DNA of 64,000 bases from Streptomyces gardneri (lineage in GTDB: Bacteria; Actinomycetota; Actinomycetes; Streptomycetales; Streptomycetaceae): assembly GCF_006539185.1 (NCBI RefSeq), contig NZ_BJMN01000010.1, forward strand, positions 62,001 to 126,000. The letters run 5' to 3'. A program made the position numbers and the translations under genes. Below are positions 1 through 7,727 of the stretch, piece after piece (positions within the stretch are counted from its first letter, which is position 1; each line of letters opens with the position of its first letter). The notes beneath the pieces were generated by a model. That model was not told where the DNA came from. It made no database searches and was given only the letters and a program-made list of their open reading frames with translations.

Positions 1-148
1 GGCGTACACGCGGGAGCGCCTGGCCAACTTCAAGGCGCCGCGGGCCTTCCACTTCCTGCCGGAGCTTCCGCACAACGCCGCCGGAAAGGTCGACAAGGCG
101 GCGCTGCGCCGCCGCACCACCACCCTTCGCACGGCATCCACCGGATGA
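1..148 (+). CDS. Acyl-CoA ligase (AMP-binding), C-terminal end only
   Basis: Only the last 48 codons are in the window, in the frame beginning at base 2 and ending at TGA 146-148. The peptide reads [23 protein letters not shown], which is the C-terminal subdomain of adenylating acyl-CoA ligases; the lysine in the NAAGKV motif is the residue that normally orders the adenylation step. The stop is 13 bases from the next start, so it shares an operon with the monooxygenase. The neighbouring pathway needs a ligase for the C/D-ring propionate (FadD3 role), and no other ligase is in the window. That role is an inference from context, since the diagnostic N-terminal part is missing. Confidence 0.8.
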   Translation, partial: AYTRERLANFKAPRAFHFLPELPHNAAGKVDKAALRRRTTTLRTASTG

Positions 149-161
149 GGAGAGTACGCAC

Positions 162-1775
162 GTGAACGACAGCATCACCGACTCCGTCGACATCGTGGTC
201 GTCGGAGCAGGCGTCACCGGTCTGTACGCCGTCCACAAGCTGCGCGGTCTCGGCTACCGTGTGCGCGGCTTCGAGCGCGGGGAGGACGTGGGGGGTGTCT
301 GGTACTGGAACCGGTACCCGGGCGCCCGCTGCGACGTGGAGTCCGTGGACTACTCGTACTCCTTCGACGAGGAGCTCCAGCAGCAGTGGGACTGGAGCGA
401 GAAGTACGCCACCCAGCCGGAGATCATGCGCTATCTGCGGCATGTCGCCGACCGCTTCGACCTGCGCCGCAGCTACACCTTCGGGACCTCGGTGACCTCG
501 GCCGAGCTGGACGAGAGGACGCTGCGCTGGACGGTGCGCACGGACGGCGGCGAGGTGGTCTCGGCGCGGTTCTGCGTGTACGCCGTCGGCTGCCTTTCCA
601 GTGCGCACGTGCCGGACGTCCCGGGGGTCGCGGAGTTCGGCGGCGCCACGTACCACACCGGCGCCTGGCCGCACGAGGGCGTGGACTTCACCGGTCTGCG
701 CGTCGGTGTGATCGGCACCGGCTCCTCCGGCATCCAGGCGATCCCGCTGATCGCCGAGCAGGCGGCCCATCTGACCGTCTTCCAGCGCAGTGCCAACTAC
801 AGCATCCCGGCCGGCAACGCGCCGCTGGACGAGGAGACGCGCGGCCGGCAGAAGGCCGGCTACGCCGAGCGACGGCGGCTGTCCCGGCTCAGCGGCGGCG
901 GCTCGCCGCACACCGGGCATCCGTCGCGGACGTTCGAGGTGTCCGAGGAGGAGCGGCGGGCTGCCTTCGAGGAGCGCTGGGAGCTGGGCGGGGTCCTGTA
1001 CTCGAAGACGTTCCCCGACCAGCTCACGGACCGGGCGGCCAACGACGCGGCGCGCGCGTTCTGGGAGGAGAAGGTCCGCGCCCTCGTCGACGACCCGGGC
1101 TCGGCCGACCTGCTGGTCCCCACGGACCATCCGATCGGCACCAAGCGGATCGTCACCGACTCGCACTACTACGAGACGTTCAACCGCGACGACGTGCGTC
1201 TCGTGAGCCTGCGCGGGAACGCGATCGAGCGGGTCGACGGCGGCGGGGTGCTGCTGGCCGACGGGACGCGGGTGGAGCTGGACGCGATCGTGTTCGCGAC
1301 CGGTTTCGACGCGATGACCGGGGCGATCGACCGGATCGACGTCCGGGGACGCGGCGGCCGGCGGCTCAAGGACGTCTGGAGCGAGGGTCCCCGCACCTAT
1401 CTGGGCCTCGGGACCGACGGTTTCCCGAACCTGTTCAACCTCACCGGTCCCGGCAGCCCGTCCGTCATGGCCAACGTGGTCCTGTGCGCCGAGCAGCACG
1501 GCGACTGGCTCGCCGAGTGTCTGAGCCACATCGACGAGTACGGCTACCGGGGCATCGAGGCGAGCGCGGAGGCCGTGGAGAAGTGGGTCGGGGAGTGCCG
1601 AGACCGGGCGGCCGCCACGCTGTTCCCGGCGGCGGACTCCTGGTACCTGGGAGCCAACATCCCGGGGAAGCCGAGGGTGTTCATGCCGTTCATCGGGGGG
1701 TTCGGGGTGTACGGGGACATCATCGCGGGCGTGGCGGACTCCGGGTACAAGGGGTTCGACCTTCTGACGCGCTGA
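162..1775 (+). CDS. Flavin-containing Baeyer-Villiger monooxygenase
   Basis: A 537-residue class B flavoprotein monooxygenase that would use FAD, NADPH and O2 to turn a ketone into an ester or lactone. The N-terminus (about residues 10-30) holds the FAD Rossmann motif VVGAGVTGLYA. The Baeyer-Villiger fingerprint FGGATYHTGAWP appears near residues 160-171, followed by a second dinucleotide motif GVIGTGSSGIQ. Length matches cyclohexanone- and steroid-type enzymes. The GTG start at 162 has GAGGAG upstream. It follows the acyl-CoA ligase end and is convergent with the esterase at 1877-2809. A steroid ketone is a plausible substrate given the neighbours, but the sequence alone does not fix substrate. 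Confidence 0.88.
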   Translation: MNDSITDSVDIVVVGAGVTGLYAVHKLRGLGYRVRGFERGEDVGGVWYWNRYPGARCDVESVDYSYSFDEELQQQWDWSEKYATQPEIMRYLRHVADRFDLRRSYTFGTSVTSAELDERTLRWTVRTDGGEVVSARFCVYAVGCLSSAHVPDVPGVAEFGGATYHTGAWPHEGVDFTGLRVGVIGTGSSGIQAIPLIAEQAAHLTVFQRSANYSIPAGNAPLDEETRGRQKAGYAERRRLSRLSGGGSPHTGHPSRTFEVSEEERRAAFEERWELGGVLYSKTFPDQLTDRAANDAARAFWEEKVRALVDDPGSADLLVPTDHPIGTKRIVTDSHYYETFNRDDVRLVSLRGNAIERVDGGGVLLADGTRVELDAIVFATGFDAMTGAIDRIDVRGRGGRRLKDVWSEGPRTYLGLGTDGFPNLFNLTGPGSPSVMANVVLCAEQHGDWLAECLSHIDEYGYRGIEASAEAVEKWVGECRDRAAATLFPAADSWYLGANIPGKPRVFMPFIGGFGVYGDIIAGVADSGYKGFDLLTR

Positions 1776-1792
1776 ACCGCGCGGGACACGGC

Positions 1793-1834
1793 GACAGGCC
1801 CCGCCCCACCGGATCCGGTGGGGCGGGGCCTGTC
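1793..1834. terminator. Bidirectional terminator hairpin
   Basis: A perfect 42-base palindrome beginning GACAGGCCCCG and centred on GGATCC lies between two convergent genes (monooxygenase and esterase). The stem is 19 bp with a 4-base loop. There is no long U tract, as is usual in high-GC actinomycetes. Confidence 0.85.
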
Positions 1835-1876
1835 CGCTCGTGCCCGTCGGGCCCGTCGTTACGTGGTGGCGCGGGG

Positions 1877-2809
1877 TCAGTGCGGGTCGAGGGCGGTGCG
1901 GTCGAGGGCGGTGCGCAGGAAGCCGAACGCCGTCGCGCGGGCCTCGGCCGCCTCGGGCAGACCGTCGACGGCCATGGTGAGGAAGCCGTGGAACATCCCC
2001 GCGTAGTGGTGGGCCGCCACGGGCACGCCGGCGGCGGTCAGGGCCTCCGCGTACGCCAGACCGTCGTCCCGCAGGGGGTCGAAGCCGGCGGTGACGACCT
2101 GGGCGGGCGGGAGCCCGGACAGGTCGGCGCCGGCCAGGGGGGCCGCGCGGGGGTCGGTACGGTCCGCGGGCTCGCGCAGGTACGCGTCCCAGTACCAGCG
2201 CAGGTGGTCGGAGGTGAGGAAGCGGCCCCGGCCGTGCTCGCGGTGCGAGGGCCGCGAGCGGGTGGGGTCGAGCATCGGGTAGTACAGCGCCTGGCAGGCG
2301 ATGCCGGGGCCGCCCCGGTCGCGGGCGAGCAGGGCGAGGACCGTGGCGAGGTTGCCGCCGGCGCTGTCCCCCGCGACGGCGACCCGGCCGCCGGGGAACG
2401 TCCGGGCCGCCCAGAGCAGCGCCGTGTAGGCGTCCTCGGGGGCGGCGGGGAAGGGGTGCTCGGGAGCGCGGCGGTAGTCCACCGCGACGACCCTCGCGCC
2501 CGTGCCCCGGGCGAGGGCGCGGCAGAAACCGTCGTGGCTTTCGAGGTCGCAGAGGACGAAGCCGCCGCCGTGGCAGTACAGGATCACGGGGGCGTTCTCG
2601 TGGACGCCCGGGTCGTAGACGCGTACGGGTACGCCGTCGGCGTCCGCGTCCTCGACGTGGGCGACGGGGAGCGGTGTGACGACGGGCTTCTGCCGGGCGG
2701 CGAAGAAGGCCCGTACCTCGGTGATGTCCGTCATCTCCGTGCCCAGCGGCGGGAAGTGGGCGTCGGCCAGGTCGATGAGCGCCTGGACCTCGGGGGCGGG
2801 CTCGGTCAC
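1877..2809 (-). CDS. Alpha/beta hydrolase, HSL (hormone-sensitive lipase) family esterase
   Basis: A 310-residue carboxylesterase of the HSL/fold-3 group. The oxyanion-hole motif CHGGGF is near residue 80 and the nucleophile elbow GDSAGGN near residue 155; a DPLRDDG segment and a HxYxGMxHGF segment supply the expected Asp and His. The GTG start at 2809 overlaps the TGA of the upstream SDR (GTGA), so the two are translationally coupled at the distal end of the hsaA operon. A role in opening a lactone or cleaving a steroid ester, perhaps the product of the convergent Baeyer-Villiger enzyme, is inference. Confidence 0.85.
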   Translation of the reverse strand: MTEPAPEVQALIDLADAHFPPLGTEMTDITEVRAFFAARQKPVVTPLPVAHVEDADADGVPVRVYDPGVHENAPVILYCHGGGFVLCDLESHDGFCRALARGTGARVVAVDYRRAPEHPFPAAPEDAYTALLWAARTFPGGRVAVAGDSAGGNLATVLALLARDRGGPGIACQALYYPMLDPTRSRPSHREHGRGRFLTSDHLRWYWDAYLREPADRTDPRAAPLAGADLSGLPPAQVVTAGFDPLRDDGLAYAEALTAAGVPVAAHHYAGMFHGFLTMAVDGLPEAAEARATAFGFLRTALDRTALDPH

Positions 2810-3570
2810 GCGTCCGGTCCTTTCGGGGGCAGGGCCGGCATCCGGCCGGCCGACGCCCCGCCGTCCACGGCGAGTTCGGCGCCGGAGAGGTAGGAGGCGT
2901 CGTCGGAGGCGAGGAAGGCGACGAGGCGGGCGACCTCGTCGGGCTGCCCGAAGCGGCCGAGCGGTGCGGCGGGGTGCGCCGACGTGTCGAGGTGGGCGGT
3001 CATCGCGGTGGCGATGGCCCCGGGGTGGACGGAGTTGACGCGGATGCCGTCCGGGCCGAGTTCGAGAGCGGCGGTCTTGGTGAGCCCGCGCAGTCCCCAT
3101 TTCGCCGCTCCGTAGGCGCCGTGTCCCCAGATGCCCTGGAGTCCGGCCTGCGAGGAGATGTTCACGATGGACCCGCCGCCGCTCGCCCGCATCGCGCCGG
3201 CCACGGCGCGGATGCCGAGGAACGGGCCGATCAGGTTGACGCGGAGGAGTGCCTCCAGGCGGGCCGGGTCCTCGTCGACGATGGGTGAGGTGGAGTAGAT
3301 CGCGGCGTTGTTGACGAGTACGTCGAGCCTGCCGAAGGTGTCGACGGCGGCGGTCACGGCCGTGGTCCAGGAGCGCTCGTCGGTCACGTCGTGGCGTACG
3401 AAGCGGGCGGCGGGGCCGAGGGATGCGGCCGTCGCCTCGCCCTCGGCCTCGCGGACGTCGGTGAGGACGACCCGCGCGCCGAGGGCGACGAGGAGACGGG
3501 CCTCGGCCTCGCCCATGCCGCGGGCCGCGCCGGTGACGAGCGCGACCTTTCCGGTGAGGTCGGCGGCCAT
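2806..3570 (-). CDS. SDR resembling 3alpha,20beta-hydroxysteroid dehydrogenase
   Basis: A 254-residue classical short-chain dehydrogenase. It has the cofactor motif TGAARGMG near residue 12, NNAA near 87, the catalytic Ser in NISSQAG, and the YGAAK catalytic pair near residue 153. The stretch ELGPDGIRVNSVHPG and the C-terminal GAELAVDGG strongly recall the Streptomyces 20beta-HSD, which is also about 255 residues. The ATG at 3570 overlaps the kstD stop by one base and the gene ends coupled to the esterase. It probably interconverts a hydroxyl and keto group on the steroid nucleus; the position (3, 17 or 20) cannot be read from sequence. Confidence 0.85.
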   Translation of the reverse strand: MAADLTGKVALVTGAARGMGEAEARLLVALGARVVLTDVREAEGEATAASLGPAARFVRHDVTDERSWTTAVTAAVDTFGRLDVLVNNAAIYSTSPIVDEDPARLEALLRVNLIGPFLGIRAVAGAMRASGGGSIVNISSQAGLQGIWGHGAYGAAKWGLRGLTKTAALELGPDGIRVNSVHPGAIATAMTAHLDTSAHPAAPLGRFGQPDEVARLVAFLASDDASYLSGAELAVDGGASAGRMPALPPKGPDA

Positions 3571-5288
3571 CAGCGGCGCTCCCGGGTCTCGCGCGCCTCG
3601 TGGGTCCCGCGGCTTTCCCGGGTCTCGCGGGTGCGGGCGATGTCGTTGACGGCGAGCCAGCTGAAGGTCATGGCGGGGCCGATGGTCGCGCCGGGGCCCG
3701 GGTAGGTCTCGCCCATGACCGCCGCCGAGACGTTGCCGGAGGCGTACAGGCCGTCGATCGGTGTTCCGTCCTCGCGCAGCACGCGGGCCGTCGCGTCGGT
3801 GACGAGGCCGCCCTTGGTGCCGATGTCGCCCGGGTGCACGGGGATCGCGTGGAACGGCCCCTTCTCCAGGGGCGCCAGGTTGGGGTTGGGGAGCGTCGGG
3901 TCGCCGTAGTAGCGGTCGTAGACGCTGTCGCCGCGGTGGAAGTCCTCGTCGCGGCCGGCCCGGGCGAAGCCGTTGAAGCGGTCCACCGTGGCGCGCAGCC
4001 GCGCCGGGGGGACGCCGATCCTCCCGGCCAGTTCCTCGACGGTGGCGGCCTTCTTGACGAAGCCGCTCTCCAGCCACGGCTTGGGGAACGGCCGGCCCGG
4101 GAGCAGGCCCATGAAGAGGTAGCGGGACTTGGCGGCGGCGTCGAGGATCAGCCAGGACGGCACGGTGGTGGCGCCGGGCTTGTCGTGGGCGTACATGGCG
4201 TCGACGAACTCGTGGTACGGGGCTGCCTCGTTGGCGTAGCGGTCCCCCGCCCCGTCGACGATCACCATGCCGGGGACGCCGCGGTCGGCGACGAGGAAGA
4301 ACGGCGTGCCGTCGGGGACCACGACGGACGGCGCGCCCCACACCTTGTCCATCAGGTCGGTTCCGGCGCCGAGCGCCGTGGCCAGCTCCAGGGCGTCGCC
4401 GGTCTGTCCGTCGGCGGCGGCGCTCCACTCGGTGGAGGTGGGGGCCGGCAGGTACTTCTCCCGGAGGCGCTGGTCGTGCGAGAAGCCTCCGGAGGCGAGG
4501 ACCACTCCGCCGGTCGCCCGGATCGCGAGGTCCCGGCCGTCGCGGGTGACGCGGATCCCGGCGATCCGGCCGTCCTTCTCCACCAGGCCGGTCAGCGGCG
4601 TGGACAGCCACAGTTCGCCGCCGAGGGCGTCCAGCGAGTGCCGCATGCGGGCGATCAGCGCCTCGCCGAGGGAGAGCAGTCGCTGCCCGGAGAGCAGGGC
4701 CTTGACCGCCCGGCCGCCGACCCTGGCGGCGGTCCGCCGGCCGGCCCAGGTGCGGCCGACCATGTTGAGCCGGCGGAAGTCCTTGGAGGTGATGGTGAGG
4801 CCGTACGTGGGCAGTCCCGCCCGGCGCATGGTGGCGCGCTGCTCGGGACCCAGTCTCTTGAAGTCGAAGATGCGGGGTTCGACGGAGCGGCCCTGCGGGT
4901 AGCCGCCGAGCCGCTCCGGGTAGTAGTCGGAGTAGCCAGGGGTGTAGACGAACCGTACGGCGGTGCGGTCGTGGAACTCCCTGACCATCCGCGGTCCGTA
5001 CGCGAGGTAGGCGTCCTTGCGCTCGGCGGGCACCCGGTCGCCGACGGTGGCGTCGAGGTAGGCGCGGGCCTTCTCTGGGGTGTCGCCGAGCCCGGCGGCG
5101 TCCAGGTGGAAGTTGTTCGGCACCCAGATGGCGCCGCCGGACAGGGCGGTCGAGCCGCCGTACACATCGGTCTTCTCCACCACCAGGACGGTCAGGCCGC
5201 GCAGCCGGGCGGTGAGGGCCGCGGCCATCCCGGCGGAGCCGGAGCCGACCACGACCACGTCGTACGTGTGGTCCCAGGTGTCGTTCAT
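3570..5288 (-). CDS. kstD: 3-ketosteroid delta1-dehydrogenase (KstD)
   Basis: A 572-residue FAD flavoprotein that introduces the C1-C2 double bond into 3-ketosteroids, one of two steps needed to break ring B. The FAD motif VVVVGSGSAGMAAA lies at residues 11-24 with EKTDVYGGSTALSGG following. The C-terminal motif ETYPGPGATIGPAM places the conserved Tyr at about 529 and the Gly at about 533, matching the catalytic Tyr/Gly pair of characterised KstDs. The last 20 residues are a low-complexity, Arg/Glu/Thr-rich tail (repeats of RETRE) that most family members lack. It sits 79 bases below hsaB in the same operon. Confidence 0.93.
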   Translation of the reverse strand: MNDTWDHTYDVVVVGSGSAGMAAALTARLRGLTVLVVEKTDVYGGSTALSGGAIWVPNNFHLDAAGLGDTPEKARAYLDATVGDRVPAERKDAYLAYGPRMVREFHDRTAVRFVYTPGYSDYYPERLGGYPQGRSVEPRIFDFKRLGPEQRATMRRAGLPTYGLTITSKDFRRLNMVGRTWAGRRTAARVGGRAVKALLSGQRLLSLGEALIARMRHSLDALGGELWLSTPLTGLVEKDGRIAGIRVTRDGRDLAIRATGGVVLASGGFSHDQRLREKYLPAPTSTEWSAAADGQTGDALELATALGAGTDLMDKVWGAPSVVVPDGTPFFLVADRGVPGMVIVDGAGDRYANEAAPYHEFVDAMYAHDKPGATTVPSWLILDAAAKSRYLFMGLLPGRPFPKPWLESGFVKKAATVEELAGRIGVPPARLRATVDRFNGFARAGRDEDFHRGDSVYDRYYGDPTLPNPNLAPLEKGPFHAIPVHPGDIGTKGGLVTDATARVLREDGTPIDGLYASGNVSAAVMGETYPGPGATIGPAMTFSWLAVNDIARTRETRESRGTHEARETRERR

Positions 5289-5367
5289 CGGGTTCTCCCT
5301 CGTCGTGTCCGAGCGGCTCCGGCCGCGGGATCAGCGGGCGGTGGTGCGGGCTCCGTGTCGATGGGCA

Positions 5368-5850
5368 TCAGAAGGCGCCGACGGCGTAGCGGCTGCGGAA
5401 GAACAGCAGCGGCCGGCCGTCCTCGCGGGCGTCGAGCGCGACCACCTGGGCGGTGACCAGGGAGTGGTCGCCCGCCTCGTGGACGGAGTGGAGTACGCAC
5501 TCGACGAAGGCCAGGGCCCCGTCGACGCGTACCGTCCCGTGCTCGCCGACACTCCAGGGCACGTCGGCGAACTTGTCGGCTCCGCTGCGGCCGAGGGCGG
5601 CGCAGGTGTCCCGTTGGTCCTCGGCGAGGATGTTGACGCAGAAGCGGCCGGCCCGCTCGATCCTCGGCCAGCTGCTCGACGACTTGCCCACGGCGAGCAT
5701 GACCAGCGGGGGGTCGAGGGAGAGCGAGGCGAAGGACTGGCAGGCGAAGCCCACGGGTTCGCCCGCGTCGAGCGCGGCCACGACGGTGATGCCGCTGGCG
5801 AAGCGGCCGAGGACGTCGCGGAAGTCGGCGGGGTCGATCAGCCGTTCCAC
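5368..5850 (-). CDS. hsaB: Flavin reductase, small subunit of 3-HSA monooxygenase
   Basis: A 160-residue member of the HpaC/HsaB flavin-reductase family, which supplies reduced flavin to the HsaA oxygenase. It shows the family pattern FASGITVVAA, VGFACQSFASLSLDPPLVMLAV and AGRFCVNILAEDQ. The GTG start at 5850 lies 13 bases inside the end of hsaC and is the first sensible start after the upstream stop, with GGGG upstream; the reading has no earlier ATG that fits the family. It lies directly below hsaC and above kstD. Confidence 0.9.
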   Translation of the reverse strand: MERLIDPADFRDVLGRFASGITVVAALDAGEPVGFACQSFASLSLDPPLVMLAVGKSSSSWPRIERAGRFCVNILAEDQRDTCAALGRSGADKFADVPWSVGEHGTVRVDGALAFVECVLHSVHEAGDHSLVTAQVVALDAREDGRPLLFFRSRYAVGAF

Positions 5851-6731
5851 TGGTGGCCCCAGAAGCTGTCGGCGGTGATCTCCTTGGCGACCCAGGTGGC
5901 GGGGTCGACGATCAGGCCGTCCCAGCCGTACTCGACCTGGAAGCCGCCGGGTGCCTGGGCGTAGAACGACACCATGCGGTCGTTGGTGTGGCGGCCGAGG
6001 CTGGAGGCGATGGGGATGCCCGCGGCCTTGGTGCGGTCGAGGCCTCGGCCCACGTCGTCGAGGGTCTCCAGCTCCACCATGAAGTGCACGATGCCCGGGG
6101 GCAGTGCGCCGGGGTAGAGGCCCAGGCTGTGGTGGCGGCTGTTGGGGCTCATGAAGTGCATCCAGTGGAAGTCCCGCTGCTCCGCGGCCGTCGGGACGGC
6201 CTGCGGCGGGAGCTTCATGGAGTCGCGGAGCTGGAAGCCGAGGAGGTTCTCGTAGAAGTCGAGCGCGGCCTCGATGTCGGGGACCGGGAGCACGACGTGG
6301 CCGAGGCCGAGGTCGCCGGTGACGAAGCGGTTGCCGTACGGGGTGGCGAGCGGGGTGTGGTCCTGTGCCTGGCCCCAGTAGATCTCCAGCGGGTTGCCGC
6401 AGGGGTCCGTCACGCGGACCAGGCCCTGGACGCGGCGCTCGGCGAGTTCGGCGTCGTCCGCGGCCTTGACGGCGACGCCGGCCGCCTCCAGCTCGGCGGC
6501 GGCCGTGGCGAGCGCGGCGGCGTTGGCCACCTCCCAGCCGGCCGCGAGCAGCCGGTCGCTCTCGCCCGCCTGGACGGCAATGCGGTACGCGCGGTCGTCG
6601 ACGCGCAGGAGGAGGGTGTCGTCGGTGGTGCCGGGCGCCTGCGCCATGCCGAGGACGTCGAGCGCGTAGCGACGCCAGGCGTCGAGGTCGGTGGTCTCCA
6701 GGCGCAGGTATCCGAGAGCGCGGATGTCCAT
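5838..6731 (-). CDS. hsaC: Extradiol ring-cleavage dioxygenase (3,4-DHSA dioxygenase)
   Basis: A 297-residue type I extradiol dioxygenase with two glyoxalase-fold halves; it opens the aromatised A ring of the catechol DHSA in the meta position. The Fe(II) ligands can be placed at His145 (GHVVLPV), His216 (GIVHFMVE) and Glu267 (GFQVEYG). The active-site His201 (RHHSLGL) and Tyr257 are also present. Length and motifs agree with HsaC/BphC. It is separated from hsaD by a 90-base tandem repeat and overlaps hsaB by 13 bases. Confidence 0.95.
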   Translation of the reverse strand: MDIRALGYLRLETTDLDAWRRYALDVLGMAQAPGTTDDTLLLRVDDRAYRIAVQAGESDRLLAAGWEVANAAALATAAAELEAAGVAVKAADDAELAERRVQGLVRVTDPCGNPLEIYWGQAQDHTPLATPYGNRFVTGDLGLGHVVLPVPDIEAALDFYENLLGFQLRDSMKLPPQAVPTAAEQRDFHWMHFMSPNSRHHSLGLYPGALPPGIVHFMVELETLDDVGRGLDRTKAAGIPIASSLGRHTNDRMVSFYAQAPGGFQVEYGWDGLIVDPATWVAKEITADSFWGHQWNG

Positions 6732-6753
6732 GGTGGTGCACCTTTCCGTCAGG

Positions 6754-6843
6754 TGGTGTCAGTGGTGCCGGTAGTGCCGGTGGTGTCAGTGGTGTCAGTG
6801 GTGTCAGTGGTGCCGGTAGTGCCGGTGGTGTCAGTGGTGTCAG
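6754..6843. repeat. Tandem repeat: two identical 45-bp copies built of 9-bp units
   Basis: Ten 9-base units fill the hsaD-hsaC junction: TGGTGTCAG (A), TGGTGCCGG (B) and TAGTGCCGG (C), in the order A B C A A, A B C A A. This gives two perfect 45-bp copies at 6754-6798 and 6799-6843. On the coding (minus) strand the array begins inside the hsaD stop codon (TGA at 6842-6840) and runs towards hsaC. Confidence 0.97.
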
Positions 6844-7715
6844 TGGGAGAAGAAGTCGAGCGCGAGCCGGTTGAACTCGTCGGCCCGCTCGACCTGGGCC
6901 CAGTGGCCGCAGTGCGGGAAGACGTGCAGGCGGGCGTCGGGGATGGTCTTGAGGGCGACGAAGGCGCCGTCGAGGGGGTTGACGCGGTCCTCGCGTCCCC
7001 AGGTGAGGAGGACCGGCTGGGTGATGCGGTGGGCCTCGCGCCACAGCATCACGTCCTCGGCCCAGGCGGGTTCGGCGAACGAGGCCCCCATCCGGGCGTT
7101 GCCCAGCCGGGTGTCGGGATCGTTCGCCGAGGCCCAGCGCTCCTCGACGAGTTCGTCCGTGACGATCGACGGGTCGTACGACATCACACCCAGGAACGCC
7201 CGGAGTTGGTCCTTGGTCGGCTCCGGGGATGCGCTGAACTCGAAGAGGCGCTTGATGCCCTCGGTCGGGTCCGGGGCGAAGAGGTTGACGGACACACCGC
7301 CGGGGCCCATCAGGAGGAGCTTGGCGACCTTGCCGGGGTGGTTCAGGGCCATGCGGACGGCGGTGCCGCCGCCGAGGGAGTTCCCGACGAAGTGCGCCCG
7401 CTCGATGCCCAGTTCGTCCATCAGCGCGGCCACGGCGTCCGCGCTGTAGCTGAAGTAGTCCTTGTCGAGCTCCGGCTTGTCCGAGCGGCCGTAGCAGGGC
7501 TGGTCGACGAGGAGCGTACGGAAGTGCTCGGCGAAGACCGGGAGGTTGCGGCCGAAGTTGCTCCAGCCGGAGGCGCCGGGGCCGCCGCCGTGCAGCATGA
7601 TCACGACGGGCGCCGGGTGCCCGTCGCCGGGGCCGGCCTCGTGGTAGTGGAGGGTGAGTCCCGCCGCCTTGGCGATGCGGGACGTGGACGCGTGGGTGAG
7701 CTCTGCCTCTGCCAT
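6840..7715 (-). CDS. hsaD: meta-Cleavage product hydrolase (4,9-DSHA hydrolase)
   Basis: A 291-residue C-C bond hydrolase that splits the ring-opened steroid into the C/D-ring propionate (HIP/DOHNAA) and 2-hydroxyhexa-2,4-dienoate. The catalytic triad reads as Ser113 (GNSLGGG), Asp243 (REDRVNP) and His271 (CGHWAQ); the oxyanion motif HGGGPGASGWSN is near residue 42. These positions match those known for HsaD of Mycobacterium within two residues. It starts 12 bases below the hsaA stop. Its stop codon lies in a tandem repeat, so the last residues may have been set by repeat expansion. Confidence 0.95.
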   Translation of the reverse strand: MAEAELTHASTSRIAKAAGLTLHYHEAGPGDGHPAPVVIMLHGGGPGASGWSNFGRNLPVFAEHFRTLLVDQPCYGRSDKPELDKDYFSYSADAVAALMDELGIERAHFVGNSLGGGTAVRMALNHPGKVAKLLLMGPGGVSVNLFAPDPTEGIKRLFEFSASPEPTKDQLRAFLGVMSYDPSIVTDELVEERWASANDPDTRLGNARMGASFAEPAWAEDVMLWREAHRITQPVLLTWGREDRVNPLDGAFVALKTIPDARLHVFPHCGHWAQVERADEFNRLALDFFSH

Positions 7716-7727
7716 CTGCGGCGCCTC

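Noticed and set aside
5285..5367. Small frame MPIDTEPAPPPADPAAGAAR between hsaB and kstD
   Set aside because: Low-complexity, out of frame with both neighbours and lacking a ribosome site; treated as an ordinary spacer.
6754..6843. CRISPR-like array
   Set aside because: Units are contiguous 9-mers without unique spacers and there are no cas genes.
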